A stretch of DNA of 64,000 bases from Ferroplasma acidarmanus Fer1 (GTDB lineage: Archaea > Thermoplasmatota > Thermoplasmata > Thermoplasmatales > Thermoplasmataceae), in assembly GCF_000152265.2 (NCBI RefSeq), contig NC_021592.1, positions 1,364,001-1,428,000 of the forward strand. The letters run 5' to 3'. The stretch's first letter is position 1, and each line of letters begins with the position of its first letter. Below, one piece after another: positions 53,442 through 63,458 of the stretch. A program made the position numbers and the translations under genes. The notes under the pieces were generated by a model that saw only the letters and a program-made list of their open reading frames with translations, was not told the DNA's origin and did not search any database.

Positions 53442-54692
53442 ATGGAAAATTTAGATCCGTTTGATATTGCGCTGGAACAGCTTAACAAGGCTGCTAAAGT
53501 TATGAAGCTTGATAAGGCAAGCATCGATGTTTTGAGTTCTCCCAGGGAGATCCTTCAGGTGAGCATACCTGTGAAGATGGATAATGGAACAACTGAAGTT
53601 TTTACCGGGTTCAGGGTACATTATAATAATGCCAGGGGGCCTATGAAAGGAGGAATCAGATATTATATTAAAGAAAACCTTTCTGAAGTAAAGGCTCTAT
53701 CAGCATGGATGACATGGAAAACAGCACTTCTCGGGCTTCCATTCGGTGGTGCAAAGGGTGGTATAATATGCGACCCGAAGAAAATGAGCAAGATGGAACT
53801 GGAAAGATTGAGCAGAGGGTATATCGATGCCATAGCAAACTTCATCGGCCCTGAAATAGATGTTCCGGCTCCAGATGTTTATACAACACCCCAGATAATG
53901 GGCTGGATGATGGATGAGTACGAAAAAATAGTCAGGCATTCAGCTCCAGGAGTTATCACAGGAAAACCATTGACAATAGGCGGGTCTCTTGGAAGAGGAG
54001 ATGCCACAGCCAAAGGTGGAATGTATGTATTAAGAGAAGGTGCAAAATACAAGGGCATAGACCTTACAAAGGCAAAATTTGCCGTGCAGGGTTTCGGAAA
54101 TGCAGGCCAGTTTGCTGTTAAATTCGTAAAGGAAATGTTTGGCGCAAAGGTTGTTGCAGTTTCTGACTCAAGTGGCGGAATTTACAAGGAAAGTGGCATA
54201 GACTATGCAGAACTTCTTGCACATAAAGAAAAACACGGATCAGTAGAAAACTTCCCCGGGTCAAAGAACATATCAAATGAAGAATTATTAGAATCTGATG
54301 TTGATGTATTGATACCCTCAGCAATAGAAGACCAGCTAACCGGCGCGAATGCATCGAAAGTAAAGGCAAAAATCGTGCTGGAACTTGCAAATGGGCCATC
54401 AACACCGGAAGCTGATGAAATATTCTACAAAAACAATGTGTTGCTGTTACCTGATTTCCTATCCAATGCAGGTGGTGTCACAGTATCATATTTCGAATGG
54501 GTTCAGAATATAACCGGAGACTACTGGACAGAGGATGTTGTATACAGCAAGCTGGATGAGAAGATGACATTTGCAACAAAAGATGTACTGGCAACCCATG
54601 AAAAATACCAGACTGACCCCAGGACAGCTGCATATATAATAGCCATACAGAGAGTACTCGACGCTATGAAAGCCAGAGGACTCTTAAACTAA
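53442..54692 (+). CDS. gdhA: Glutamate dehydrogenase
   Basis: A 416-aa Glu/Leu dehydrogenase with the substrate motif GGAKGGI, upstream [10 protein letters not shown], and a Rossmann nucleotide-binding motif [12 protein letters not shown]. It interconverts glutamate and 2-oxoglutarate plus ammonia with NAD(P)H. Length is normal for archaeal GDH. Coenzyme preference cannot be read. The gene stands alone, with a TATA-like ATACCT-free leader and no clear operon partner. Confidence 0.93.
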   Translation: MENLDPFDIALEQLNKAAKVMKLDKASIDVLSSPREILQVSIPVKMDNGTTEVFTGFRVHYNNARGPMKGGIRYYIKENLSEVKALSAWMTWKTALLGLPFGGAKGGIICDPKKMSKMELERLSRGYIDAIANFIGPEIDVPAPDVYTTPQIMGWMMDEYEKIVRHSAPGVITGKPLTIGGSLGRGDATAKGGMYVLREGAKYKGIDLTKAKFAVQGFGNAGQFAVKFVKEMFGAKVVAVSDSSGGIYKESGIDYAELLAHKEKHGSVENFPGSKNISNEELLESDVDVLIPSAIEDQLTGANASKVKAKIVLELANGPSTPEADEIFYKNNVLLLPDFLSNAGGVTVSYFEWVQNITGDYWTEDVVYSKLDEKMTFATKDVLATHEKYQTDPRTAAYIIAIQRVLDAMKARGLLN

Positions 54693-54753
54693 TTTTTTAT
54701 TTTTGTTTTTTCAAAAAGAATATTTATAACATACTAATCAATGTCATGATTAT

Positions 54754-55494
54754 ATGACTAGAATGAACATTTCTGTAAAGAATCTCAGGGACGTAGTAGA
54801 TATGCTCGGTACCGTTGTAACTGAAGCTAAATTTAAAATAGGCCAGCAGGGCATATCTGTAAATGCTGTGGACCCTGCACATGTAGCCATGGTTTCACTG
54901 GAAATTCCGAAGGGCATTCTCCTGGAATATGATGTGGAAAGTGAGGAGGAATTATCACTTGACCTTGAAAAGGTAAAAGGTATTTTAAAACTTGCATCGG
55001 GCAATGATTCCTTCATAATAACAAAAGATAAGGAAAAATTAAGATTTGAGATAGGCAATATAATTAAAAGCATATCACTTCTTGACAATAGCCAGATAAG
55101 TACACCAAGAGTTCCGCAAATTGTTGCAGAGGATTATATTGTAATAAACAAAGGAGACCTTGAAAAGGGGTTAAAGGCTGCTGAAGATGTATCGGATGCC
55201 ATAAGGTTTACAATGAACCCTGATAGCTTTTCCGCCAAATCAATGTCAGATGCAGATGAGAGTGAAATGATATTGCCCGGTGACAAGCTGAAAGAAATAC
55301 AGTGCCACGAGTCTATAAAATCATCGTATCCCCTGGAATACCTCCTGAAGTTTATGAGATCAATATCTCCAAATGAGGAAGTAAAACTTTCCTTCAAAAG
55401 TGATTATCCACTTACAATTGAATTCAATCTAGGTTCAGAATCGGCGGACAGAATAAAAGGAAGATTTTTGCTTGCCCCAAGAATGGAATCATAA
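54754..55494 (+). CDS. pcn: Sliding clamp PCNA
   Basis: A 246-aa PCNA with two similar halves, starting TRMNISVKNLRDVVDML and including ISVNAVDPAHVAMVSLE and the interdomain region near residue 120. It forms the homotrimeric ring that tethers replicative polymerase, FEN1 and ligase. An ATG nine bases downstream is an alternative start. A TATA-like TATTTATAAC lies about 27-36 bases upstream of the start, consistent with a leaderless transcript. Confidence 0.93.
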   Translation: MTRMNISVKNLRDVVDMLGTVVTEAKFKIGQQGISVNAVDPAHVAMVSLEIPKGILLEYDVESEEELSLDLEKVKGILKLASGNDSFIITKDKEKLRFEIGNIIKSISLLDNSQISTPRVPQIVAEDYIVINKGDLEKGLKAAEDVSDAIRFTMNPDSFSAKSMSDADESEMILPGDKLKEIQCHESIKSSYPLEYLLKFMRSISPNEEVKLSFKSDYPLTIEFNLGSESADRIKGRFLLAPRMES

Positions 55495-55496
55495 AG

Positions 55497-55571
55497 CGGG
55501 CACGAGGGGATTTGGACCCCTGATTTACAGCTTAGGAGGCTGTTGCCCTATCCATGCTAGGCCACGTGCCC
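55497..55571 (-). tRNA. tRNA-Arg (CCT)
   Basis: The minus strand gives acceptor GGGCACG/CGTGCCC with discriminator G. The anticodon stem ACAGC/GCTGT encloses loop CTCCTAA (anticodon CCT), and the T stem is AGGGG/CCCCT. No intron. It converges on pcn with two bases between. Confidence 0.92.
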
Positions 55572-55922
55572 ATTTCATAGGTAATTAAACAAAAGCATTT
55601 AATTTTTTTTAATTGTCATGATGAAATAAATATTTTCATATCCTGATTTTCGAACTTTCTGGAATAACATCAGGATAATTATCCGGTATTGTTATTTTTA
55701 CAAATTAAAACATTAAGTTTCATTGAAGCCGCAGCAAATCTTAATGGGAAAGACCTTCTGCAATCTATGACCCATGAAACGCACAAATATCAATAATTTC
55801 CGGGCAGTTAGAAAAGAATAATAATATTCTGAATCATAATATTAAATAAAGCCCGTTGAATGCATCGTTATCCATTTCAGCATAGGAATTTTTTTAAGGC
55901 TAAATACTATATACACATTATA
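55572..55922. other. Intergenic stretch before ahcY
   Basis: About 350 AT-rich bases with no gene or clear structure. AAATACTATATAC around 55901-55913 is a TATA-like stretch shortly before the ahcY start. Confidence 0.3.
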
Positions 55923-57152
55923 ATGACAGATAATAATGGATTTTTAAGGTTAAAGTGGGCAAGAGACCATATGCCAGTTTGTGCTAATATACGTGAAAGA
56001 TTTCTTAAGGAAAAACCATTCAAGGGAATAAAAATTGCGATGGCACTGCATGTGGAAGCGAAAACAGGGATATTTGCACTTTTGCTTACAGAAGGTGGTG
56101 CTGAAGTCCGTTTAGCCTCATGCAATCCCCTCAGTTCAGATGACAGTGTTGTCCAATCATTAAGCAAAGATTATAATTATATGGTTTATGCTAAAAAGGG
56201 AGAATCTGAAAAAGAATACTATGAAAATATTAATAAAACTATTGAAGCTGCACCTGATATTATCATAGATGATGGTGGAGACCTTACAAACCTTGTTGCC
56301 TCAAAACCGGAACTGGTAAAAAAAGTGATTGGTGGCAATGAAGAGACAACTACCGGTGTGGTAAGGCTTAAGGCTATGGAAAAAGCAGGAGCTTTAAAAT
56401 TCCCAATGTTTGACGTCAATGATGCGCAGATGAAACACTTTTTCGACAACAGATACGGTTCAGGGCAAAGTGCACTGGATGGATTTATGAATGCAACAAA
56501 TATCCTCATAGCAGGAAAAAATGCACTTGTAGCCGGATATGGGTATGTAGGCAAGGGAGTAGCCATGAGGTTAAAGGGCATGGGTGCGAGGGTTACTGTA
56601 ACAGAAGTGGACCCTGTGAAAGCAATTGAAGCTGTTATGGATGGATTTACAGTAGATACAATGAACAGCGCTATAAGATACTGTGATCTCATATTCACAG
56701 CTACGGGCATGAAAAATGTGGTGAGCTATGATGATATGCTGGTTGCAAAGAAAGGCATAATAATGGGAAATGTAGGGCATTTTAACAATGAAATAGATTA
56801 CTCCTCACTTGAAAAGAAAAATATAGGAAAAACACCTGTGAGAAATCTTGTTACAGAATATAAACTTGAAAATGGCAATACAGTGAATTTAATATCTGAT
56901 GGAAGATTGCTTAACCTTGCAGCAGGGCAGGGGCATCCAGTTGAAATTATGGATTTAAGCTTTGCACTTCAGGCTCTGACAGCTGAATATATTGTGAAAA
57001 ATAAGGGAAAACTATCAAACAAAGTTTATCCTGTGCCGGCGGAAATAGATACAGAGGTTGCAAAAATAGCACTGGAATCACTTAATTTTAAAATAGATAC
57101 ATACACAGAGGAGCAGCTAAAATACCTGGATAGCTATCAGGAAGGTACATAA
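55923..57152 (+). CDS. ahcY: S-adenosylhomocysteine hydrolase
   Basis: A 409-aa enzyme that splits S-adenosylhomocysteine into adenosine and homocysteine, keeping methylation going. It has the N-terminal substrate part (HVEAKTGIFALLL), the NAD site AGYGYVGKGVAMRLKG and the C-terminal GQGHPVEIMDLSFALQ. The ATG at 55923 is used; upstream in-frame codons belong to AT-rich leader. Length fits the archaeal form. Confidence 0.92.
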   Translation: MTDNNGFLRLKWARDHMPVCANIRERFLKEKPFKGIKIAMALHVEAKTGIFALLLTEGGAEVRLASCNPLSSDDSVVQSLSKDYNYMVYAKKGESEKEYYENINKTIEAAPDIIIDDGGDLTNLVASKPELVKKVIGGNEETTTGVVRLKAMEKAGALKFPMFDVNDAQMKHFFDNRYGSGQSALDGFMNATNILIAGKNALVAGYGYVGKGVAMRLKGMGARVTVTEVDPVKAIEAVMDGFTVDTMNSAIRYCDLIFTATGMKNVVSYDDMLVAKKGIIMGNVGHFNNEIDYSSLEKKNIGKTPVRNLVTEYKLENGNTVNLISDGRLLNLAAGQGHPVEIMDLSFALQALTAEYIVKNKGKLSNKVYPVPAEIDTEVAKIALESLNFKIDTYTEEQLKYLDSYQEGT

Positions 57153-57181
57153 ATTTTTATATAATTTACTTATCAATAGCC

Positions 57182-58006
57182 ATGAAAATAGCGTCCGTAA
57201 CTATAGATAATAAAAACCATCTTGCACTGTACAGAGAAGGAAAGTTAGCACTTCTGGATGATTATGGCATAAAGGCAACATCAGTTGCCGAACTTTCACA
57301 TGATGATTTTGCAAAATTAAAAGATATAAACAGGTTTCAAGATTATACATTTTCATATAATTCTATTATTGATCAGAAATCAAGTCTGTTATGCATTGGC
57401 CTTAACTATAAAAGCCATGTATCGGAGCACGCTGGAGGGAAAATACCTGAAACGCCAGTGGTATTCTCAAAAGCAAATAATGCATTTACCGGAAATCATT
57501 CTATTGTTCAAACAGGGAATGGAATGCATATGGATTATGAGGGAGAACTCTGCGTAATGATCGGAAAAACAGCCAGGAATGTTGGCGAAGCAAATGCCCT
57601 TAACTATGTGCTGGGTTATTTCATAGGCAACGATGTCAGTTCACGGCTAATGCAGTACAAAACAACGCAGTTCTTCCTTGGCAAGAGCTTTGATAATTTT
57701 TATCCCAATGGGCCATATATTTCAATAGGAGAAATAAACGACCCGCAGAACTTAACAATTCAAACAAGAGTAAACGGTGAGTTGAGGCAGGATTCAAATA
57801 CAGGGCTTATGATATTCCCTGTAAATAAGCTGATAAGCTATATTTCACAATTTATGACCCTGAGACCAGGAGACTGCATTTCTACGGGAACACCGGCCGG
57901 AGTAATAATGGGAATGCCTGAATCTAACCAAAAATGGCTTGGAAAGGGCGATAAGGTGGAAGTTCAGATTACTGGATTGGGGAAACTGGAAACTACATTT
58001 GAATAA
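57182..58006 (+). CDS. Fumarylacetoacetate hydrolase-family protein
   Basis: A 274-aa FAH-family enzyme with metal-binding motifs MDYEGELCVMIGKTARN (two Glu) and YFIGNDVSSR (Asp), plus STGTPAGV near the end. The family includes hydrolases, decarboxylases and dehydratases acting on 2-oxo acids; the substrate cannot be chosen here. It precedes the 2H gene by one base, so the two may be cotranscribed. Confidence 0.83.
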   Translation: MKIASVTIDNKNHLALYREGKLALLDDYGIKATSVAELSHDDFAKLKDINRFQDYTFSYNSIIDQKSSLLCIGLNYKSHVSEHAGGKIPETPVVFSKANNAFTGNHSIVQTGNGMHMDYEGELCVMIGKTARNVGEANALNYVLGYFIGNDVSSRLMQYKTTQFFLGKSFDNFYPNGPYISIGEINDPQNLTIQTRVNGELRQDSNTGLMIFPVNKLISYISQFMTLRPGDCISTGTPAGVIMGMPESNQKWLGKGDKVEVQITGLGKLETTFE

Positions 58007-58007
58007 G

Positions 58008-58547
58008 ATGCAGTATACACTTATACTTAAGCCATCTTTGAGTGCGAGGCGTAAAATTACCGCAAAGAAAAAGCGCCTGGAGAAATTATATGGCTATACA
58101 GGGTCACTGAGCAACAAGGGTGTACATATAACAATGGCATATCTAAGAAACTCCAGATTTCTTGATGTAAACCCCATAATAACACTTTGTGGAAAAACAG
58201 CACCATTTACATATGAGATGGGGGAAGTTGGTTATTTCGAAAAGGTCAGGAAGGGAAAAATTTCCTATATTGTTTTTTTAAATGTAATACCATCCCCGGA
58301 AATGTACGAATTCCATGAAGGACTTATAAAAGCACTGGGGGATAATACCACAGAAGCCGGGAAATTCATTCCCCACATTACACTTATCAGAAAAAATGTA
58401 AACGAAAATAATCTTAATGAAATAGTAAAATTCTGTGAAAACTTAAAAATTGACTGTAAATTTTTATCCACCTATTTGATTCTTGGAAAGCGTTCATCAG
58501 AATATTCCCGGTGGCATTTTGAGCACATTGATTTCCACAAAATTTAA
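58008..58547 (+). CDS. 2H phosphoesterase-like RNA-processing protein
   Basis: A 179-aa protein with two HxT motifs, VHITMAYL near residue 41 and PHITLIRK near 122. These define the 2H fold of 2'-5' RNA ligases and cyclic phosphodiesterases. It probably acts on RNA or nucleotide cyclic phosphates. ATG 58008 is chosen, since earlier frames overlap the FAH gene. Followed by apgM after 22 bases. Confidence 0.75.
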   Translation: MQYTLILKPSLSARRKITAKKKRLEKLYGYTGSLSNKGVHITMAYLRNSRFLDVNPIITLCGKTAPFTYEMGEVGYFEKVRKGKISYIVFLNVIPSPEMYEFHEGLIKALGDNTTEAGKFIPHITLIRKNVNENNLNEIVKFCENLKIDCKFLSTYLILGKRSSEYSRWHFEHIDFHKI

Positions 58548-58569
58548 AAGGAATTTACAATAACAACCT

Positions 58570-59778
58570 ATGAAAAAAATTATTCTCATAATAATGGATG
58601 GGTTAGGAGACCGACCCAATAAGGAACTGGATGGCCTGACAGCACTTCAGGCGGCTAACAGGCCGAATTTAAATTATTTATCTTCACATGGAACTACCGG
58701 GTTGATGTCTCCTGTAGCATCAGGCATCAGAGCCGGTTCGGATACTTCCCACCTCTCAATTCTGGGATATGACCCCAATAAATATTACACTGGCCGTGGG
58801 CCATTTGAAGCCCTTGGTGTTGGATTGGAATTGAAACCGGGAGATATAGCATTCAGGGCAAATTATGCATCAATTATAGATGGAAAAATTGTTGACAGGC
58901 GTGCAGGAAGAATCCAGAACACTGCAGAACTTTCCAGCGCACTTGAAACAGAAATAGATGGGGTAAAATTCATCGTAAAATCCGGGGTTGAGCACAGGGC
59001 AGCAGTAGTTATGAGGGGCCCGAACCTCTCCGATAAAGTTTCAGAAACCGATCCCCATTCAGTAGATTCTTCACCAATGGATACAGAACCGCTCGCACCG
59101 GAAGCTAATTTTACATCGGCAGTAATAAATAAATTTCTGGAAAGGTCAAGAAAAATACTTGCTAGCCATCCATTAAACCGGAAATTAATATCCGAAGGCA
59201 AACTGCCTGCAAATGAAATTATGCTCAGGGGAGTAGGAAAAATGCCGGCTATACCATCATTCCACGAAAAATATGGCATGAAAGCTGCATGCATCTCCGG
59301 GACTCCATTGATCAGGGGAATTGCGGGGCTTGCAGGTTTTGATGTATTAAGTGTTGAGGGAATGAACGGGAGGGTCGACACAAACTATGAAAATATCATT
59401 TCTTCTGCTATTAAATCTCTGGAAAAATACGATTTTATACTTATTAACTTCAAGGGAACAGACATAGCCGGACATGACAGGAAACCACGGCTCAAGAAGC
59501 AGGTGATAGAAAGCGTTGATTCTGTGATAGCTCCTTTGCTTAAACTGTTGCAGGATACACTGATCGTTGTGACCGGAGACCATTCCACTCCATGTTCCTT
59601 CGGCGACCATACCGGCGACCCTGTACCTATAATGTTTGCCACTGATGGAATTATAAATGACAACGTAAGATCCTTTGATGAGCTAAGTGTTTCAGATGGC
59701 TATTACAAAATAACCAGTGAAGATATAATGCCTATAATAATGTCATATTCGGACAGGTCAGAAAAGTATGGTGCATAG
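58570..59778 (+). CDS. apgM: Archaeal 2,3-BPG-independent phosphoglycerate mutase
   Basis: A 402-aa alkaline-phosphatase superfamily enzyme with IIMDGLGDRP near the start, the Ser motif ASGIRAGSDTSHLSILGYD, and GTDIAGHDRKP and TGDHSTPCSFGDHTGDP near the C-terminus. It interconverts 3- and 2-phosphoglycerate in glycolysis. The archaeal ApgM type is recognised by its length and motifs. It converges on rnz. Confidence 0.92.
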   Translation: MKKIILIIMDGLGDRPNKELDGLTALQAANRPNLNYLSSHGTTGLMSPVASGIRAGSDTSHLSILGYDPNKYYTGRGPFEALGVGLELKPGDIAFRANYASIIDGKIVDRRAGRIQNTAELSSALETEIDGVKFIVKSGVEHRAAVVMRGPNLSDKVSETDPHSVDSSPMDTEPLAPEANFTSAVINKFLERSRKILASHPLNRKLISEGKLPANEIMLRGVGKMPAIPSFHEKYGMKAACISGTPLIRGIAGLAGFDVLSVEGMNGRVDTNYENIISSAIKSLEKYDFILINFKGTDIAGHDRKPRLKKQVIESVDSVIAPLLKLLQDTLIVVTGDHSTPCSFGDHTGDPVPIMFATDGIINDNVRSFDELSVSDGYYKITSEDIMPIIMSYSDRSEKYGA

Positions 59779-59783
59779 GATTT

Positions 59784-60722
59784 TTAGGAAATGCTAATTA
59801 ACCTGTCATTTTTCTCTATATCATACTGTCCCAGTTCATGGCTTAGATAGGATTCCGGAAAGGCTTTCCTTGCATCTTTTAAAAGTATATCAAGGTCGTT
59901 GTACCTGGAACTGTAGTGAAAGAGAAATAATTTTTTAACACCGCCTTTCAGGGCAATCTCTGCCGCCTGCCTTGCAGATGAATGGCCGTATTCATTCACC
60001 ATGGGCTCCATGGAAGAATCCATGGTGGTGTCGTGTATGAGTACATCTGCATTTTTAGCAAATTCTGGCATTTCTGGAACTGGCCTGGTATCTCCGGTAT
60101 ATACAACCTTCCTGCCCTTCTTTATCCCCATTGCCACATCATTTAGCAGGTACTCTTTTCCATTTAATTCAACCTTTCCGTTTTTTCTCAACTCCTCAAG
60201 CCTGTATACTGGAAATCCAATTTCATCAACTTTTTTTCTATCGATTTTTGTCAGGTCTTTTTCTTCCAGTGAATATGAAATAGAGGGGACTGTATGGTTA
60301 TTAGCCAGTGTCCTGATAGTAAATTTGCCGAGATTATAGGAAGTGCCAGGAATAACCTCATACACATTTATATTATAGCTAATTCTTCCATAGCCAAGGG
60401 TTATAGCATTGCGTATAAAGTTGACCGCACCTACCGGCCCAAATATGTTTATGTCTTCTGTCCTGCCCATGAATGAGAGAGAATTCAGAAGCCCGGGCAA
60501 TCCAAGAAAATGGTCGGCGTGAAAATGAGATATAAATATGTTTGAAAGGGACATGAAGGAAACTCCGCTCTTCATAAATTGTTTCTGTGTGCCCTCTCCA
60601 CAGTCGAACAGATTCAGGATATCATCAACCTGAATAGCAACTGCCGGCAAACTTCTCCCCGGTTTTGGCATTGACCCCCCAGTACCGAGAAAAGTTATTC
60701 TAATATTTGAAGCCATATTCAT
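59784..60722 (-). CDS. rnz: Ribonuclease Z
   Basis: A 312-aa metallo-beta-lactamase nuclease with ITFLGTGGSMP, LFDCGEGTQKQ and the zinc motif SHFHADHFLGLPG, then YTGDTRP and DVLIHDTT with later GHSSARQAAEIA. This is RNase Z, which removes the 3' trailer of pre-tRNAs and exposes the end for CCA addition. No tRNA in the window encodes CCA, so the activity would be needed. ATG 60722 or a codon two downstream is the start. Confidence 0.92.
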   Translation of the reverse strand: MNMASNIRITFLGTGGSMPKPGRSLPAVAIQVDDILNLFDCGEGTQKQFMKSGVSFMSLSNIFISHFHADHFLGLPGLLNSLSFMGRTEDINIFGPVGAVNFIRNAITLGYGRISYNINVYEVIPGTSYNLGKFTIRTLANNHTVPSISYSLEEKDLTKIDRKKVDEIGFPVYRLEELRKNGKVELNGKEYLLNDVAMGIKKGRKVVYTGDTRPVPEMPEFAKNADVLIHDTTMDSSMEPMVNEYGHSSARQAAEIALKGGVKKLFLFHYSSRYNDLDILLKDARKAFPESYLSHELGQYDIEKNDRLISIS

Positions 60723-60783
60723 GTATTACCGGATAATATATTATTTTTGATAAATTAATTATACAGAATAGGCATTTAACATT

Positions 60784-61071
60784 ATGATAAATCAGGAGAT
60801 TGAAATAAAAGGCAGGAAATACCAGTATATCAATGAAAAGATCGGCAAAAAGGCACCGCTTATAATTGTAAAGGGTGAAAACGGATACATAATGTGCGGG
60901 TATCTTAACATAGATGCAGCCAATTCTCTGGGAGATGTTGCTGTCCGTGTATCAGGTGTAAACGACATAAATGACGTTTTAAATACCTCCGTAAATGCAT
61001 GCACTGATAAGGCAAAGGAACTGGGAATAAAGCCGGGTGATAGCATTATGGATATTGTTCAGAAATTATAG
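60784..61071 (+). CDS. DUF1805 protein
   Basis: A 95-aa protein with KKAPLIIVKGENGYIMCGYLN, the DUF1805 signature, and IDAANSLGDVAVRVSG. Homologues are common in euryarchaea, but no function is known. It is probably followed by the gene at 61121. Confidence 0.75.
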   Translation: MINQEIEIKGRKYQYINEKIGKKAPLIIVKGENGYIMCGYLNIDAANSLGDVAVRVSGVNDINDVLNTSVNACTDKAKELGIKPGDSIMDIVQKL

Positions 61072-61120
61072 AAATCCGGTAAACTGGTAATCCTTATATA
61101 CTAGATTACAATATATAATT

Positions 61121-61591
61121 ATGACAGAAGAAAATAAAGAAAATGAAACAACTGAAGATGAGAATGTTGTAAGAAAAACCATATCAATTAAGGGCGTTAG
61201 TGCAGACCTGTACAGAAGAATCCAGAAAATATCCAATGATACGGGAAAAACAATAGGGCAGGTAACCGATGACGCATATAAATCGTTTATGGGCACTGTT
61301 GAAAATGCAAAGCATCTATCAGATGGCTTTATGAAAGGAATGAAAGAAGGATCATCCCAGTTTATAGAGAACATAAAAGAACTTGAAATCACAGGAAATG
61401 ACCTTAAAGAAATAGGAAGAAAAATTATATTCAAGAACATAGAAAGCCTTACCTTCAAAGATATTGACAACGAAACATTTGATAAATACGTCAATGCTAT
61501 TATAATGGTAAAAACCGTTACAATTCCCAAGGGGCTCAGCAAAGCCAAGATTCTCCTGAAGGGCAATTTTATAGATAAGATAGTACAATAA
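61121..61591 (+). CDS. RHH-like N-terminus, 156-aa hypothetical protein
   Basis: An acidic leader is followed by a strand (VVRKTISIKGVSAD) and two helices (YRRIQKISNDTGK, TIGQVTDDAYKSFM), as in RHH proteins, then a helical C-terminal domain of about 80 residues. It could be a transcription regulator with a ligand or dimer domain. No family named with certainty. Confidence 0.5.
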   Translation: MTEENKENETTEDENVVRKTISIKGVSADLYRRIQKISNDTGKTIGQVTDDAYKSFMGTVENAKHLSDGFMKGMKEGSSQFIENIKELEITGNDLKEIGRKIIFKNIESLTFKDIDNETFDKYVNAIIMVKTVTIPKGLSKAKILLKGNFIDKIVQ

Positions 61592-61608
61592 TTTTTTTGT
61601 TTCCTACC

Positions 61609-62154
61609 CTATAATTTTTCCTCTTTATAAAAAAATGCACTTTCCACATCTGAAATTACTGCATCATACTTATTTTTGTTTGTTTCAATATAATTATACA
61701 CATCCATATGGAGCGGCAACCAGTATTTTTCAATATATTCCGGATTTACTGACTGGATAAATTTATTTTTCACCCTATATATACTATCGGTAACTTCTGA
61801 ATTAACGGTTTCAGGGCTCTTCCAGTACCCTTTCAAATAAGAATTAATGACCGTTTCTATTATGTCTACAATGTTTTTCTTTGTAACCTCTTCCGCATTA
61901 TGGGTCTCTAAGGAATACCTGGTTAATAATTCATTATATTTATCATAATCAATTTCCGGGAAAAAAACATTGAATGAATTTTCAAGCAATTTTATTTCCC
62001 TGAATTCATCCTGTTTCATATTATAATTATGCCGGGATGTGTATGTAATTATTAGATTTTTTACTTTCAGTTCACCCAGATATGTGATCAGGTCTTCATA
62101 TCCATATCCAATGGTATTTTCGTGCATTTTGCCTAGAGTAGAAATTATTATCAT
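61609..62154 (-). CDS. 181-aa hypothetical protein
   Basis: A protein starting MIIISTLGKMHENTIGYGYE, with a beta/alpha start that may be Rossmann-like (NLIITYTSRHNYN). Rich in Tyr and Asn. No family recognised. It converges on the RHH-like gene at 61121. Confidence 0.5.
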   Translation of the reverse strand: MIIISTLGKMHENTIGYGYEDLITYLGELKVKNLIITYTSRHNYNMKQDEFREIKLLENSFNVFFPEIDYDKYNELLTRYSLETHNAEEVTKKNIVDIIETVINSYLKGYWKSPETVNSEVTDSIYRVKNKFIQSVNPEYIEKYWLPLHMDVYNYIETNKNKYDAVISDVESAFFYKEEKL

Positions 62155-62609
62155 AGTTATATGTATTTCATGGTTGCATTTAAAACTAATTTAAATTGGC
62201 CATATGTAAATAATAGGTAGCTGAAAATTTATCTATACGGGTTAGATGAATACCGGGCAACAATTACATTCAAGATACGGTATACAGCAGTGGAAAAAAG
62301 ATATTGCAATTCAGAAAGTTTAGAAAGTAAATACAACACATTACAGTAGATGTTTTCTAAAGTCCCTTATAAAAGGCTACAGGTATAGAATGTACCCTGA
62401 TTCTACTGGCAATTATATAACACAATTGCTCTACGTTCTAGATTTACCGAAACACCGGTTAATGGGGGTATACCTCAATAAAAAGGGGAAGTATGGAATA
62501 AAATTCCCTGCTGCATTTATGGAAATTCTGTATCTTTTATCATTAAAAATTATTCATATGGATGAAAGATAAGTATTTATACATTTAATTATTGTTATAA
62601 TTGATAAAT
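62155..62609. other. Intergenic stretch, no gene accepted
   Basis: About 450 AT-rich bases. A 60-codon plus-strand frame (62390-62572, MYPDSTGNYITQLL) has no family resemblance or coupling and is not called. The end of the stretch contains AAGTATTTATAC, a TATA-like promoter for the gene at 62610. Confidence 0.35.
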
Positions 62610-62996
62610 ATGTCAGTGTTAGGAAAAAATACAGAGGCCGGGTTAAAAGAACTTTTAACAGCCAACGCAGAGGATCATATGAGACTGAATGCCGCATCGA
62701 ACTACTTTGAAAAAATAGGTGATCTGGAAACAGCCAGAGAATTGAAAGACAAAGCCAATGTAGAACTGGGGCATTTCAATGCAATATTCGCTACACTTGT
62801 AAAATATGAAGGGCTCAAAGGTCTGGTAAACGACATGGCAAAGGAAGAAACTGAACAGCATGTATCAGAATATACAAACGTTGCCAACGCTGCAAAGGCT
62901 GAAGGGCATGATGACATTGAAGCAATGTTATGTGCATTCTCCGAGCAGGAAAAAGGCATAGCTGAAACTTTGAAAAGAACAAGAAATGCTTTTTAA
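62610..62996 (+). CDS. Rubrerythrin/ferritin-like protein
   Basis: A 128-aa four-helix protein with the acidic and His residues of a di-iron ferritin-like site: NAEDHMRL, ELGHFNAIF and KEETEQHVSEY. The C-terminal rubredoxin domain of rubrerythrin is absent. It may detoxify peroxide or store iron, fitting an iron-rich acidic habitat. ATG 62610 follows a TATA-like stretch by about 25 bases. Confidence 0.65.
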   Translation: MSVLGKNTEAGLKELLTANAEDHMRLNAASNYFEKIGDLETARELKDKANVELGHFNAIFATLVKYEGLKGLVNDMAKEETEQHVSEYTNVANAAKAEGHDDIEAMLCAFSEQEKGIAETLKRTRNAF

Positions 62997-63006
62997 GCAT
63001 TTTTTA

Positions 63007-63432
63007 TTAATCAATATCTTTTTTTATAATATGGATAAAGTTTGTTGATTTTTTCATCTCTTTTATAAATTCCATTGTGCTTTCATTGATACTATTGTCC
63101 AGTGATTCCATATCAAAATATTTGAGCCTCAAAGCATCCGATCCAGCGTGTTCTATCCCTTTTACGGGCCTGCATTTATAATCCAGGATAATATAATGAA
63201 AATCCTTTCTAATTATCTCCGAGATGCCCAGAAGGTTTTCTACTTCAACAGTTAATCCGGTTTCTTCAAGCATTTCCCTTTTTAGCCCCTCTTCAATGGT
63301 TTCATTTAACTCCAGCTTCCCACCCGGTATCGCCCATTTGTATCTATCAGGTTCGTCCCTCCTTTTCCCCAGCAGTATCTTATTTCCAAGTGTTATTACT
63401 CCGCCAACAGCAACTTTCGGATACGTTTTCAT
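63007..63432 (-). CDS. NUDIX hydrolase
   Basis: A 141-aa NUDIX protein with the catalytic box GGKLELNETIEEG followed by REMLEETGL, at about residues 37-59. It hydrolyses nucleoside diphosphates linked to another group, such as ADP-ribose or 8-oxo-dGTP. The substrate cannot be chosen. It converges on the gene at 62610 and lies just downstream of the permease gene. Confidence 0.85.
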   Translation of the reverse strand: MKTYPKVAVGGVITLGNKILLGKRRDEPDRYKWAIPGGKLELNETIEEGLKREMLEETGLTVEVENLLGISEIIRKDFHYIILDYKCRPVKGIEHAGSDALRLKYFDMESLDNSINESTMEFIKEMKKSTNFIHIIKKDID

Positions 63433-63458
63433 ATCTTTCTAATTCTAACGGAATATTT

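Noticed and set aside
55572-55922. A SAM/SAH riboswitch upstream of ahcY
   Set aside because: No conserved riboswitch core or convincing pairing is seen, and such switches are not expected in this lineage.
62390-62572. A 60-codon plus-strand frame
   Set aside because: It is short, with no coupling, no family likeness and no promoter at a fitting distance.
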